The translations under genes were made by a program, and so were the position numbers. A model generated the notes under the pieces. That model saw nothing but the letters and a program-made list of their open reading frames with translations, made no database searches and had not been told where the DNA came from. Below, piece by piece: positions 7,656 to 15,691 of a DNA stretch of 23,236 bases; position 1 is the first letter of the stretch; every line of letters starts with the position of its first letter. This DNA comes from an uncultured Clostridiaceae bacterium (GTDB taxonomy: Bacteria > Bacillota > Clostridia > Lachnospirales > Lachnospiraceae), in assembly GCA_947175805.1 (NCBI GenBank), contig CAMWOF010000005.1, positions 1-23,236 of the forward strand, given 5' to 3'.

Positions 7656-10025
7656 ATGCAGGACTTGAAATTAACAGATTTAATTGAGGTGGAATTGCTG
7701 CAAAAGCTGCAGGATGGCTTTGCCTCTATGACCGGAATGGCGGCATTGGTCACGGACAAAGAGGGTGTTGCAGTCACACAGGGCAGCAATTTTTCGGATT
7801 TTTGTATGAAATACACCAGACAGTCATCGTTGGGCAAGAAGCGCTGTGAGCAATGTGACAAGCAGGGGGCAGAGATGTGTATGGAATATGGAAAGCCCTT
7901 TGCCTACCACTGCCACGGCGGTCTGGTGGACTATGCGGCGCCAATCATGGCGAGAGGTGAAAGAATAGGTTCCTTTATCGGTGGACAGGTGCTCACCCAG
8001 GAGCCGGATTTGGATAAGTTCAGAAGCATTGCCAGAGAACTTGACATTGATGAAGAAGCCTACGTTGAGGCGGTGAAAAAGGTAAAGATTATTGACAAGG
8101 AGACGATTGATAGTGCTGCCGCCTCCCTGGGAAGCATTGCGGATGTAATGTCCGAGCTGGCCTACGGTAAACACATGGCGATTCAGGCTGCTGCGGATAT
8201 TGAGAGGGCAGCAAAGATGAAGTCAGACTTTCTGGCAAATATGAGCCATGAGATTCGGACGCCCATGAACGGCGTCATCGGCATGACCGAGATATTAATG
8301 CGGGAACAGCTTCCGAATAAATGCAAGGCCTACTTAGAGCAGATTCAAAACTCCGGGCATATGCTGCTCAGGATTATCAATGATATCCTGGATTTCTCCA
8401 AGATTGAGTCTGGGAAAATGGAAATTAATCCTACGGAGTACCGCCCGGCGATTTTGCTCCGGGATATCGACTCTATGCTCCGTACCCGGATTGAGAGCAA
8501 GAATGTTGAGCTGATTATGGATGTGGCGGACAACCTGCCGTTGGTGCTGAAGGGAGATGACGTTAGGGTTCGGCAGATACTGGTGAACCTTATGAACAAC
8601 GCGGTAAAATTTACTGAGAAGGGCTCCGTGACGCTGAAGGTGTGCAGCAAGCCGCTGGATGATCAATATGTAGAGATGATGTTTTCAGTGAAGGATACGG
8701 GTATCGGCATTAAGTCGGAGGATATGGCAAAGCTGTTTCAGACTTTTCAGCAGATAGATAACAGGCGAAGCAGAAATGTGGAGGGTACCGGACTGGGACT
8801 GGTTATTACCAAGCAGTTAGTGGAGTTGATGGGCGGCAGTATTTCTGTGGAAAGTGAATACGGCCAGGGCAGTGAGTTTGTAGTCCATCTTCCTCAGGAG
8901 GTTAGGGAGGACAATAACGGTAATACACAACCCGGCATAATAGACGACTTGTCGCCAGAGGATACATATGAAGATTTTGTTGCGCCGATGGCGTCTGTTT
9001 TGGTAGTGGATGACAATGAGGTTAATTTAGAGGTTGCCTGCGGCCTGCTCAGCACCTTCCAGATTTATGCAGAGCGTGCAGCCAGCGGACAGGAGGCAAT
9101 CAATATTACAGAGGGAAGGCTGTTTGACTTAGTTTTGATGGATCATATGATGCCGGAGATGGACGGTGTAGAGGCAACAAAAATTATCCGGGCAAATAAT
9201 CCAATCTATAAGGCAGTGCCGATTATTGCACTCTCGGCAAATGTTTTAAGCGGTGAGGAGGAGTTGATTTTAGCGGCAGGGTTGAATGACTTTATACCGA
9301 AGCCTATCGATATAAAGTTTCTGGGGAATAAACTCCGGCAATGGCTGCCGAAGGCGAAGGTGGAGCCGGTGTATTCGCTGAATCCTGAGCCGAAAAGGGC
9401 AGAGAAGATAGAAGAGGATTCCCAGATTCCAATTCTGAATGTAAAGGAGGCTCTTCGTATGTGCGGCTCAGAGGAGCTGTATCATACAATTTTAAAGGCA
9501 TACTGTGACTCTCTGGAAAAGAAAAGCGCCTTGATAGAGGAATATGAGAAGACGGAGCAGATTTCAAAGTATACCATCGAGGTGCATGCGTTAAAGAGCG
9601 CATCCCGGCAAATCGGAGCCGAGGAGCTGAGTAGTATGGCCGAGCGGCTGGAACGGTGCGGCAAGGATATGGATATACAGACGATTCATCAGGAGACGCC
9701 AAAGCTGTTAAAGGTGTACAGAGAGCTTGGAGAAAAGCTGAAGCCCTATACGGAACCGGGAAAGTCAAAGGTATTAGAGCAGGATAAGGAGCGGATATCC
9801 GAGAAGCACCTTTTAGAGCTGCTCGATGAGCTGGAGACAGCGATAGCAGCTTTGGATGTGGGCGTTATGGACAAGGTGCAGGAGGAGCTGGATGCAGTAA
9901 TATTTCCGAACGGGCTTGAAGAAGCACAGTTTATCCTGGAGGATGCCATCAGGGATCTGGAGATGGAGCAGTGCAGTATCATGATTATGCAGATACGCAG
10001 GTTTATTTGCGCAGAGGAAAAGTGA
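7656..10025 (+). CDS. PocR-domain hybrid sensor histidine kinase with receiver and HPt domains
   Basis: A 789-residue soluble sensor kinase. Residues 5-170 are a PocR sensory domain, with its conserved cysteines C50, C64, C67, C75 and the YHCHGGLVDYAAPI block (84-97); relatives bind small ligands such as diols, and the cysteines may hold a metal. HisKA follows with H198 in SHEIRTPMNG, then a HATPase domain (N-box NLMNNAVKF about 311-319, DTGIGI 347-352, GTGLGL 377-382). A receiver occupies 447-565 (DDN, D496 in LMDHMMPEMDG, K549) and an HPt domain 595-695 has H644 in VHALKSASRQIGAEE. The last 75 residues (715-789) are helical and resemble a second bundle without the His. No membrane segment is present. 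ATG 7656 is 7 bases after AGGAG. It likely passes phosphate to the FapA-linked receiver encoded upstream. Confidence 0.93.
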   Translation: MQDLKLTDLIEVELLQKLQDGFASMTGMAALVTDKEGVAVTQGSNFSDFCMKYTRQSSLGKKRCEQCDKQGAEMCMEYGKPFAYHCHGGLVDYAAPIMARGERIGSFIGGQVLTQEPDLDKFRSIARELDIDEEAYVEAVKKVKIIDKETIDSAAASLGSIADVMSELAYGKHMAIQAAADIERAAKMKSDFLANMSHEIRTPMNGVIGMTEILMREQLPNKCKAYLEQIQNSGHMLLRIINDILDFSKIESGKMEINPTEYRPAILLRDIDSMLRTRIESKNVELIMDVADNLPLVLKGDDVRVRQILVNLMNNAVKFTEKGSVTLKVCSKPLDDQYVEMMFSVKDTGIGIKSEDMAKLFQTFQQIDNRRSRNVEGTGLGLVITKQLVELMGGSISVESEYGQGSEFVVHLPQEVREDNNGNTQPGIIDDLSPEDTYEDFVAPMASVLVVDDNEVNLEVACGLLSTFQIYAERAASGQEAINITEGRLFDLVLMDHMMPEMDGVEATKIIRANNPIYKAVPIIALSANVLSGEEELILAAGLNDFIPKPIDIKFLGNKLRQWLPKAKVEPVYSLNPEPKRAEKIEEDSQIPILNVKEALRMCGSEELYHTILKAYCDSLEKKSALIEEYEKTEQISKYTIEVHALKSASRQIGAEELSSMAERLERCGKDMDIQTIHQETPKLLKVYRELGEKLKPYTEPGKSKVLEQDKERISEKHLLELLDELETAIAALDVGVMDKVQEELDAVIFPNGLEEAQFILEDAIRDLEMEQCSIMIMQIRRFICAEEK

Positions 10026-10069
10026 GAATGAGCAAATCAACATTCATTATCTATAATCGGGCAGACAAA

Positions 10070-10118
10070 GACAGCATCCGGCTTCTCGCTACGAAGAATC
10101 CGGGTGCTGTCGCTCGTT
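10070..10118. terminator. Shared bidirectional terminator between the hybrid kinase gene and spoIIID
   Basis: GACAGCATCCGG (10070-10081) pairs with CCGGGTGCTGTC (10100-10111), 12 bp with one G-U, enclosing a CTTC/GAAG inner stem. The T-runs on either side are short (GTTT on plus, CTTTG on minus), but its place between convergent genes fits. Confidence 0.65.
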
Positions 10119-10122
10119 TCTA

Positions 10123-10380
10123 CTAGTCATTTTTCTTATGCAGATATTTTTCTCTGGTGGCCTCGCCACCGCGAAGGTGCCGTTCTGCCTTATTGACATC
10201 CAACACCTTTTTAACTTCTGTTGCCAGGCTTTGATTTACTGCGGCCAACCGTTCTGTTACGTCCTTATGTACGGTAGATTTACTCACCCCGAATCGTTTC
10301 GCTGCCTGACGTACTGTGGCATTGCTCTCTATAATATACTGCCCAATCTGCAATGCACGCTCTTCAATATACTCTCTCAA
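10123..10380 (-). CDS. spoIIID: Sporulation transcriptional regulator SpoIIID
   Basis: An 85-residue DNA-binding protein that in Bacillus acts in the mother cell as both activator and repressor of sigma-E genes. The sequence is diagnostic: REYIEERALQIGQYIIE, then the helix-turn-helix VRQAAKRFGVSKSTVHKDVTERL (about 23-45), then KKVLDVNKAERHLRGGEATREKY, closely matching the Bacillus protein but with a shorter tail. The start must be TTG (10380-10378): an in-frame TAA lies 6 bases upstream and GAGGT stands at proper distance. It is transcribed alone, convergent to the kinase operon and divergent from the sulfur genes. Its presence indicates a sporulation-capable lineage. Confidence 0.96.
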   Translation of the reverse strand: MREYIEERALQIGQYIIESNATVRQAAKRFGVSKSTVHKDVTERLAAVNQSLATEVKKVLDVNKAERHLRGGEATREKYLHKKND

Positions 10381-10408
10381 CTCTTACCTCAGATTGCTTG
10401 TTTTATAC

Positions 10409-10437
10409 AATGTATGCAGAAAAGTGTTTTTCATGTC
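10409..10437 (-). promoter_or_regulatory. Candidate sigma-E promoter of spoIIID
   Basis: On the minus strand CATACATT (10416-10409) matches the sigma-E -10 CATACAnT, with GACATGAA (10437-10430) 13 bases upstream partly matching the -35. The -10 is 28 bases before the TTG start. A sigma-A reading (TTGACA 10439-10434, 19-bp spacer, TACATT) overlaps it and is less well spaced. spoIIID of Bacillus is sigma-E dependent. Confidence 0.55.
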
Positions 10438-10458
10438 AAAAAAAAATCTAATAACCTA

Positions 10459-10487
10459 TTGACATGCTGGGAAATAAGGTGTAATAT
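10459..10487 (+). promoter_or_regulatory. Sigma-A promoter of the sulfhydrylase/cysteine synthase operon
   Basis: TTGACA (10459-10464), 17-bp spacer, TAATAT (10482-10487). The 13 bases CTATTGACATGCT around the -35 are identical to those at the GntR-operon promoter. Confidence 0.65.
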
Positions 10488-10505
10488 ACAAACATCTTCA
10501 TAAAT

Positions 10506-10522
10506 CCTAGTAATCAACTAGG
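10506..10522 (+). promoter_or_regulatory. Palindrome downstream of the sulfur-gene promoter, candidate operator
   Basis: CCTAGT-AATCA-ACTAGG, perfect 6-bp arms, lies about 12 bases after the predicted transcription start. In Firmicutes cysteine-synthesis genes are often repressed by the Rrf2 regulator CymR at promoter-proximal palindromes; assigning this site to CymR is a guess. No T-box or SAM riboswitch is seen in the 70-base leader. Confidence 0.45.
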
Positions 10523-10561
10523 TAAACAGGGAAATAAGAGAATGATAAGGAGGAAATGATT

Positions 10562-11869
10562 ATGGATAAGAAAAAGTATGAGGATAGAGCTTTAAAATTT
10601 GAGACCTTACAGTTGCATGTGGGACAGGAGCAGCCGGACCCGGTGACCGATGCACGGGCCGTGCCGATTTACCAGACCTCATCGTATGTATTTAGGAACA
10701 GCGAGCATGCGGCGGCAAGATTTGGCTTGACGGATGCGGGAAACATTTATGGCAGGCTGACGAATCCTACAGAGGATGTATTTGAGCAGCGGATAGCAAA
10801 GTTAGAGGGTGGTGTGGCGGCCTTAGCGGTGGCTTCCGGAGCGGCAGCGGTTACTTATACATTCCAGAATCTGGCGCAGGCTGGAGATCATATTGTGGCG
10901 GCGAAGAACATTTACGGTGGTACATATAACCTTTTGGCGCACACGCTGCCTGAGTACGGAATCAAGGCGACCTTTGTAGACCCGTTCCAGTATGATGAGA
11001 TAGAGGCTGCGATTCAGGATAACACCAAGGCGCTGTTTATCGAGACAATGGGGAATCCGAATTCTGATGTGGTAGACATTGAGCGCCTTGCGGGGATTGC
11101 CCATGCGCATAAAATACCGCTGGTCATTGACAATACCTTTGCAACACCATACCTGGTGCGTCCGATAGAATATGGTGCGGATATTGTGGTTCATTCCGCT
11201 ACTAAGTTTATCGGCGGGCACGGAACGACAATTGGTGGAGTGATTGTGGACAGCGGGAAGTTTGACTGGGAGGCAAGCGGGAAATTTCCTTCCCTGACAG
11301 AGCCGAATCCGAGCTATCACGGCGTGGTCTTTACCAAGGCAGCAGGTGCGGCGGCGTTTGTCACAAAGATTCGTGCAATTCTGCTTCGGGATACCGGCGC
11401 GACATTATCACCATTTCATGCGTTTTTCTTTCTGCAAGGCTTGGAGTCTCTGTCTCTCCGGGTGGAGCGGCATGTCGAAAATGCGTTGAAGGTTGTACAG
11501 TATTTAAGCAAGCATCCACAGGTGGAGAAGGTCAACCATCCTTCTGTTTCTGACGATCCGGAGCAGCAGGCGCTTTATAAAAAATACTTCCCAAACGGCG
11601 GTGGCTCCATTTTCACCTTTGAGATAAAGGGGGATGCGAAAAAAGCTATGGACTTCATAGATAACCTGGAGTTGTTCTCCCTGTTGGCAAATGTGGCGGA
11701 TGCAAAGTCACTGGTGATTCACCCTGCTTCCACCACACATTCCCAGCTCAATGAGGAGGAGTTAAAGGACCAGGGCATTCGGCCTAATACGATTCGCCTG
11801 TCTATTGGAACCGAGCACATAGACGATATTATTGAGGATTTAGAAGAAGCATTTCGGGCAGTGCAGTAA
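10562..11869 (+). CDS. metY: O-acetylhomoserine aminocarboxypropyltransferase/sulfhydrylase
   Basis: PLP enzyme of the Cys/Met metabolism family that makes homocysteine from O-acetylhomoserine and sulfide (some members also use O-acetylserine). Family marks are ETLQLHVGQEQPDPVTDARA at the N-terminus, YQTSSYVF, YGRLTNPTEDVFEQR, ASGAAAVTY, the DNTFATPYL block and the PLP lysine in VVHSATKFIGGHG (K215 counted from ATG 10562), and HPASTTHSQL near the end. Length of 435 fits the family. Start chosen at ATG 10562, 8 bases after AAGGAGG (10547-10553); ATG 10556 is only 2 bases from it. cysK follows after 26 bases, so one transcript links sulfide fixation into homocysteine and cysteine. A cystathionine gamma-synthase is less likely given the longer insert and N-terminus. 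Confidence 0.93.
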   Translation: MDKKKYEDRALKFETLQLHVGQEQPDPVTDARAVPIYQTSSYVFRNSEHAAARFGLTDAGNIYGRLTNPTEDVFEQRIAKLEGGVAALAVASGAAAVTYTFQNLAQAGDHIVAAKNIYGGTYNLLAHTLPEYGIKATFVDPFQYDEIEAAIQDNTKALFIETMGNPNSDVVDIERLAGIAHAHKIPLVIDNTFATPYLVRPIEYGADIVVHSATKFIGGHGTTIGGVIVDSGKFDWEASGKFPSLTEPNPSYHGVVFTKAAGAAAFVTKIRAILLRDTGATLSPFHAFFFLQGLESLSLRVERHVENALKVVQYLSKHPQVEKVNHPSVSDDPEQQALYKKYFPNGGGSIFTFEIKGDAKKAMDFIDNLELFSLLANVADAKSLVIHPASTTHSQLNEEELKDQGIRPNTIRLSIGTEHIDDIIEDLEEAFRAVQ

Positions 11870-11895
11870 AATGATGAGGAAAAGGAGTAAATATT

Positions 11896-12825
11896 ATGGC
11901 AGTATATAAAAGTGTTAAGGATTTAGTGGGTAACACTCCCCTGGTGGAGCTGTCACATATCGAAAGTGAGGAAGGTATCGAGGCGACGATTTTAGGCAAG
12001 CTGGAATACTTTAATCCGGCGGGCAGCGTGAAGGACCGAATTGCCAAAGCAATTCTGGAGGACGCATGGCAGAAGGGAAGGATTAATAAGGATTCCGTCA
12101 TCATTGAACCTACTAGCGGAAACACTGGGATTGGGCTCTCAGCACTGGGAGCGGCAATGGGGCTCCGCGTAATTATTACCATGCCGGAGACGATGAGTGT
12201 GGAGCGGAGAAATCTTATGAAGGCATACGGTGCCGAGTTGGTACTGACGGAGGGTGCCAAGGGTATGAAGGGTGCCATTGAGAAGGCGGATGCGCTGGCG
12301 GCGGAGATTCCAAACAGCTTTATTGCCGGACAGTTTGTAAACCCGGTGAATCCTGCGATTCATGAGGCGACAACAGGTCCTGAAATCTGGAGAGATACGG
12401 AGGGCCGGATAGATATCTTTGTGTCGGGCATTGGAACCGGTGGTACGATTACCGGCGTGGGCAGGTATTTGAAGGCAAAAAAGCCTGAGGTGCAGATTGT
12501 GGCAGTGGAGCCTGCCGCCTCGCCTGTGTTGTCGGGGGGAAAAAGCGGCGCTCACAAGATTCAGGGCATTGGCGCTGGCTTTGTGCCGGATACGCTGGAT
12601 ACTGGAATCTACGATAGGATTATCACTGTTGAAAATGATGATGCCTTTGAGACCGGAAAGCAAATCGGCAGAAAGGAAGGCATTTTGGTGGGTATTTCCT
12701 CCGGCGCAGCCCTGTGGGCGGCAAAGCTTTTGGCAAGAGAGCCGGAAAACAAGGGCAAGACGATTGTAGCGCTGCTTCCTGACACCGGCGACAGGTATCT
12801 GTCCACGCCAATGTTTGCTGAGTAG
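11896..12825 (+). CDS. cysK: Cysteine synthase (O-acetylserine sulfhydrylase)
   Basis: PLP enzyme making cysteine from O-acetylserine and sulfide. Typical of CysK: VGNTPLVEL (11-19), the PLP lysine K46 in PAGSVKDRIA, the substrate loop EPTSGNTGIG (71-80), the GQFVNPVNP block (145-153), the phosphate-binding GIGTGGTITG (178-187), and GISSGAALWAA near the C-terminus. At 309 residues it has no regulatory domain, unlike cystathionine beta-synthase. ATG 11896 lies 8 bases after AAAGGAG. Second gene of the sulfur operon, followed by a terminator. Confidence 0.95.
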   Translation: MAVYKSVKDLVGNTPLVELSHIESEEGIEATILGKLEYFNPAGSVKDRIAKAILEDAWQKGRINKDSVIIEPTSGNTGIGLSALGAAMGLRVIITMPETMSVERRNLMKAYGAELVLTEGAKGMKGAIEKADALAAEIPNSFIAGQFVNPVNPAIHEATTGPEIWRDTEGRIDIFVSGIGTGGTITGVGRYLKAKKPEVQIVAVEPAASPVLSGGKSGAHKIQGIGAGFVPDTLDTGIYDRIITVENDDAFETGKQIGRKEGILVGISSGAALWAAKLLAREPENKGKTIVALLPDTGDRYLSTPMFAE

Positions 12826-12859
12826 AACAATTGTAATTATTTGTAGTTTGAAATATAAT

Positions 12860-12901
12860 GGGAAGTGTTCCGGGTTCGGAGTGCTTCCCTGTTGTTTTCT
12901 T
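12860..12901 (+). terminator. Intrinsic terminator of the sulfur operon
   Basis: 13-bp stem (12860-12872 with 12877-12889, three G-U pairs), GGTT tetraloop, tail TGTTGTTTTCTT. Confidence 0.85.
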
Positions 12902-12928
12902 GCAACGGAAGGAAAGGTGTGTTATTCT
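12900..12928 (+). promoter_or_regulatory. Possible promoter of the YhaO/YhaN/PBP operon
   Basis: TTGCAA (12900-12905), 17-bp spacer, TATTCT (12923-12928), beginning in the tail of the preceding terminator and about 50 bases before the first start. Confidence 0.45.
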
Positions 12929-12976
12929 GAGAAGTATGTACCCCCCTGGAATTAAAGTAAATGAAGGATGGATTTT

Positions 12977-14071
12977 ATGAAGTTTATTCACATAGCAGAT
13001 GTGCATCTCGGCGTTCAACCGGATAAAGGAAAACCCTGGAGTGAGCAAAGAGCCCGCGAGATAACGGAGACCTTTGATAAACTGCTTTCCATTACAGAGG
13101 AGAAGCAGGCGGATTTGCTTTTGATTGCGGGGGATTTGTTTCATGCGCCGCCGGCTGCTTTGGAGCTTGCAGAGCTGGATGATAAGCTCTCTAAGCTGAC
13201 GAGGACAAAGACAGTAATCATTGCAGGAAACCATGATTATATGGGGAAAGGCAGTGCATATGCCACATACAGGTTTCAGTCGGATACAGTGTGCTTTCCG
13301 GCGGATAGGTTGTCGTCCGTTTACTTTCAGGAGATGAATGTCTGTGTCGTGGGACAAAGCTATAACCGGCAGGAGGTTTTTGAGGGTATTTATGATGAGG
13401 CGAGGCCTGTGCGCAAGGACGCTATTAATATTTTGCTGGCGCACGGCGGAGACTTGTCGCATGCGCCCATAAATCGGAAAAAAATCCTGGATGCGGGCTT
13501 TGATTACATTGCCCTGGGGCATATCCATAAGCCGGAAATTATCGAAAAAGATAAAATGGCTTATGCCGGTTCTCCAGAGCCAATTGACCATACCGACATA
13601 GGAGACAGGGGATATATTTACGGGGAAATCAGTGATGCGCCGGTTTCGGGGCGTGAGGATTTCGGCAGGCGCAGCGTCCACATTTTCTGGAAAAAAATAA
13701 ATACAAGAAATTATATTAATCTGGCGTTGAAGATGAAGCCGGAGTATACGAATGTCCGGGTTGTAGATAAGCTGGCGGCGGAGATGGAACGGCTGGGCAG
13801 CAGGAATATTTACCGAATTATTTTGCGGGGCATGAAGCGGGAACAGATGGAGTTTGATTTCCGCGGGCTGACAGACAGGTTTTGCATCAGCGCAATAGAG
13901 GACAGAACGAGAGGTAATATTGATTTGGAGGCAGTGCTGGCAGAAAACCGGGATAATTTAATCGGACAGTTTATTCTGCAGCTTAAGGATAAAGAGGATG
14001 AAGTCTCCAGGAAGGCTTTGGAATATGGTTTGGCGGCGCTCTTGGACAGTGTAGAGCGGACGGAATCATGA
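12977..14071 (+). CDS. SbcD/Mre11-like metallophosphoesterase (YhaO-type DNA nuclease)
   Basis: Probable DNA-end-processing nuclease partner of the ATPase encoded next. It has all five phosphoesterase motifs: FIHIADVHLG (metal-binding D and H), LLIAGDLFH, IIAGNHDYMG, LLAHGGD, and ALGHIHKPE, followed by YAGSPEPIDHTDIGDRGY as in SbcD/YhaO proteins. The C-terminal 140 residues form the capping and partner-binding region. 364 residues from ATG 12977, which I prefer to ATG 12968 because AAGGA (12964-12968) is 8 bases before it and MKFIHIADVHLG is the family N-terminus. The YhaN-like gene follows after 33 bases. YhaO is the better match than true SbcD because of the partner. Exact substrate is unproven. 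Confidence 0.88.
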   Translation: MKFIHIADVHLGVQPDKGKPWSEQRAREITETFDKLLSITEEKQADLLLIAGDLFHAPPAALELAELDDKLSKLTRTKTVIIAGNHDYMGKGSAYATYRFQSDTVCFPADRLSSVYFQEMNVCVVGQSYNRQEVFEGIYDEARPVRKDAINILLAHGGDLSHAPINRKKILDAGFDYIALGHIHKPEIIEKDKMAYAGSPEPIDHTDIGDRGYIYGEISDAPVSGREDFGRRSVHIFWKKINTRNYINLALKMKPEYTNVRVVDKLAAEMERLGSRNIYRIILRGMKREQMEFDFRGLTDRFCISAIEDRTRGNIDLEAVLAENRDNLIGQFILQLKDKEDEVSRKALEYGLAALLDSVERTES

Positions 14072-14104
14072 ACGGAGAGTTGCATAGGCATACAGGGGTA
14101 GAAG

Positions 14105-15691
14105 ATGTATATTACAAGGATGGTTCTCAGCGACTTTGGAAAATTTCATAACAAAGAGATGTCCCTGCAGCCGGGCCTGAATTTGATTTACGGTGCAAAT
14201 GAGGCGGGCAAGTCTACGATTAAGGATTTTTTGACGGGGATGCTTTACGGTATTGATAAGAGCCGGGGCTTAGGCGCCAGGATGGATTTATATACTATGC
14301 GCAAGCCCTATGACAGACCGGGATTTTCGGGAATTCTTGAGGTTTACTCAGGTGGAAGACCCTATCAGATAGCCCGGAATTTTTTGAAAAGTGAGAAGAA
14401 AACCACTGTGACGGATATGCAGTCCGGCGGACAGCTTACACTCTCCTCTCCCCACCATCTGGAGGGAACCTTTTTGCAGGTGGAAAAAAGCTGCTATATC
14501 AATACACTCTGTATTGACGGCAGCGGGGCAAAAACAGAGCAGGCATTAAACGACCTTCTCCAAAATAAACTGATAAATATGTCTACCAGCCATTCCATGC
14601 AGGTGGATAAGGCGCAGGCGGTGGAAACGCTTAAGAAACTCCTTAAGGATAAAAAAAGGCAGTATGCCGCCCAGAACATAGAAGGTGATCTGCAAAGGCT
14701 GGCCGGAGAGTTGTATGGCGAGGATGATACAGAGGCACAGCTTGAGGAGATTGCAAAAAAATATGGGCAGCTGCAGGATAAAATTGAAGGTATCCAGCAG
14801 ACAGAAAAAAGCGTGCAGGGGGCTTCCGGTCAGCTCTATGAAATCGCTCCCAAAAAAAAGACCGAGAAGCGCAGCGTCATATTTGCTGTGACTGCATTTT
14901 TACTGGCTGTCCTGTGTGGGGCAATCTATCTGCTCCCGGTTTCCGTGGAGGTAAAATGGGTGCTTTGGCTGGGCTCCTTATTTGGCGTGGTATATATGGC
15001 GGCTTCCGCCTTTGCGCAAAAAGGGCGTTTTTTAAATTCCCAGAAGAAAAAACGCCGTCGGCGGCAGGATGATTATGAAACGCAGGATGCCATGGACAGA
15101 GTGCGGATTCAGGAATATATGGAGCAGCTTGCAGAGCTAAAGCTGAGGGAGGAGACGCTTTTAGCGCTGCGCAGGGAAAAAGAAGCAAAATGGGAACAGT
15201 ATGACGGGCTGAAGGCGCAGGCGGCGGCAATGCAGCAGGAGAAAAAAGCGGTGACTTTGGCAATCAATACCATTGAACAACTGTCAAATGCCATTTATAA
15301 TGGCTTTGGAACATCATTAAGCCGAAGGGTGTCTGATATTATGGAGCAGATTACGGACGGCAGATATAAGCAGGTCTTTGTGGGGGAGAATCTGGATATA
15401 CAGGTGTTGGATGGCGACAGGTATGTGCCGCTGGCATATCTGAGTACAGGTACAAAGGAGCAGCTTTATTTCTCTCTGAGAATGGCGGCGGCAAAATTTT
15501 TAGATGCACCGGCCATGCCGCTGCTGCTGGATGATGTTTTTATCACCTATGATGAGGACAGACTTCGGCGTACGCTGGAATATCTGGCGGATTATAAGGA
15601 CAATCAGATTATTCTGCTTACAGCGAATCAGAAAATTGCCGATTATTTTGATGAGATTGGGCGGGATTATAATTATTTGGAGCTGGCATGA
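14105..15691 (+). CDS. Short YhaN/SbcC-like ATPase with a transmembrane hairpin in its coiled coil
   Basis: ABC-type DNA-repair ATPase that would pair with the nuclease just upstream. Walker A is GANEAGKST (30-38), the signature is LSTGTKEQLYFSLRMA (446-461), Walker B is PLLLDDVF (472-479). The middle, where Rad50/SbcC has long coiled coils and a CxxC zinc hook, is short here and holds two membrane segments (about 257-278 and 285-305) joined by about six residues and flanked by KKKTEKR and KKKRRRR, so both ends stay in the cytoplasm. At 528 residues it is about half the length of Bacillus YhaN, mainly through shorter coils. Start ATG 14105. The stop overlaps the PBP start as ATGA (15688-15691). 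Membrane anchoring and family are well supported; function is inferred from relatives. Confidence 0.85.
   Translation: MYITRMVLSDFGKFHNKEMSLQPGLNLIYGANEAGKSTIKDFLTGMLYGIDKSRGLGARMDLYTMRKPYDRPGFSGILEVYSGGRPYQIARNFLKSEKKTTVTDMQSGGQLTLSSPHHLEGTFLQVEKSCYINTLCIDGSGAKTEQALNDLLQNKLINMSTSHSMQVDKAQAVETLKKLLKDKKRQYAAQNIEGDLQRLAGELYGEDDTEAQLEEIAKKYGQLQDKIEGIQQTEKSVQGASGQLYEIAPKKKTEKRSVIFAVTAFLLAVLCGAIYLLPVSVEVKWVLWLGSLFGVVYMAASAFAQKGRFLNSQKKKRRRRQDDYETQDAMDRVRIQEYMEQLAELKLREETLLALRREKEAKWEQYDGLKAQAAAMQQEKKAVTLAINTIEQLSNAIYNGFGTSLSRRVSDIMEQITDGRYKQVFVGENLDIQVLDGDRYVPLAYLSTGTKEQLYFSLRMAAAKFLDAPAMPLLLDDVFITYDEDRLRRTLEYLADYKDNQIILLTANQKIADYFDEIGRDYNYLELA

Noticed and set aside
12623..13681. Long minus-strand open frame opposite cysK and the YhaO-like gene
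   Set aside because: Spans the terminator and promoter region and is antisense to two clear genes; rich in Cys, His and Arg without any recognisable domain.
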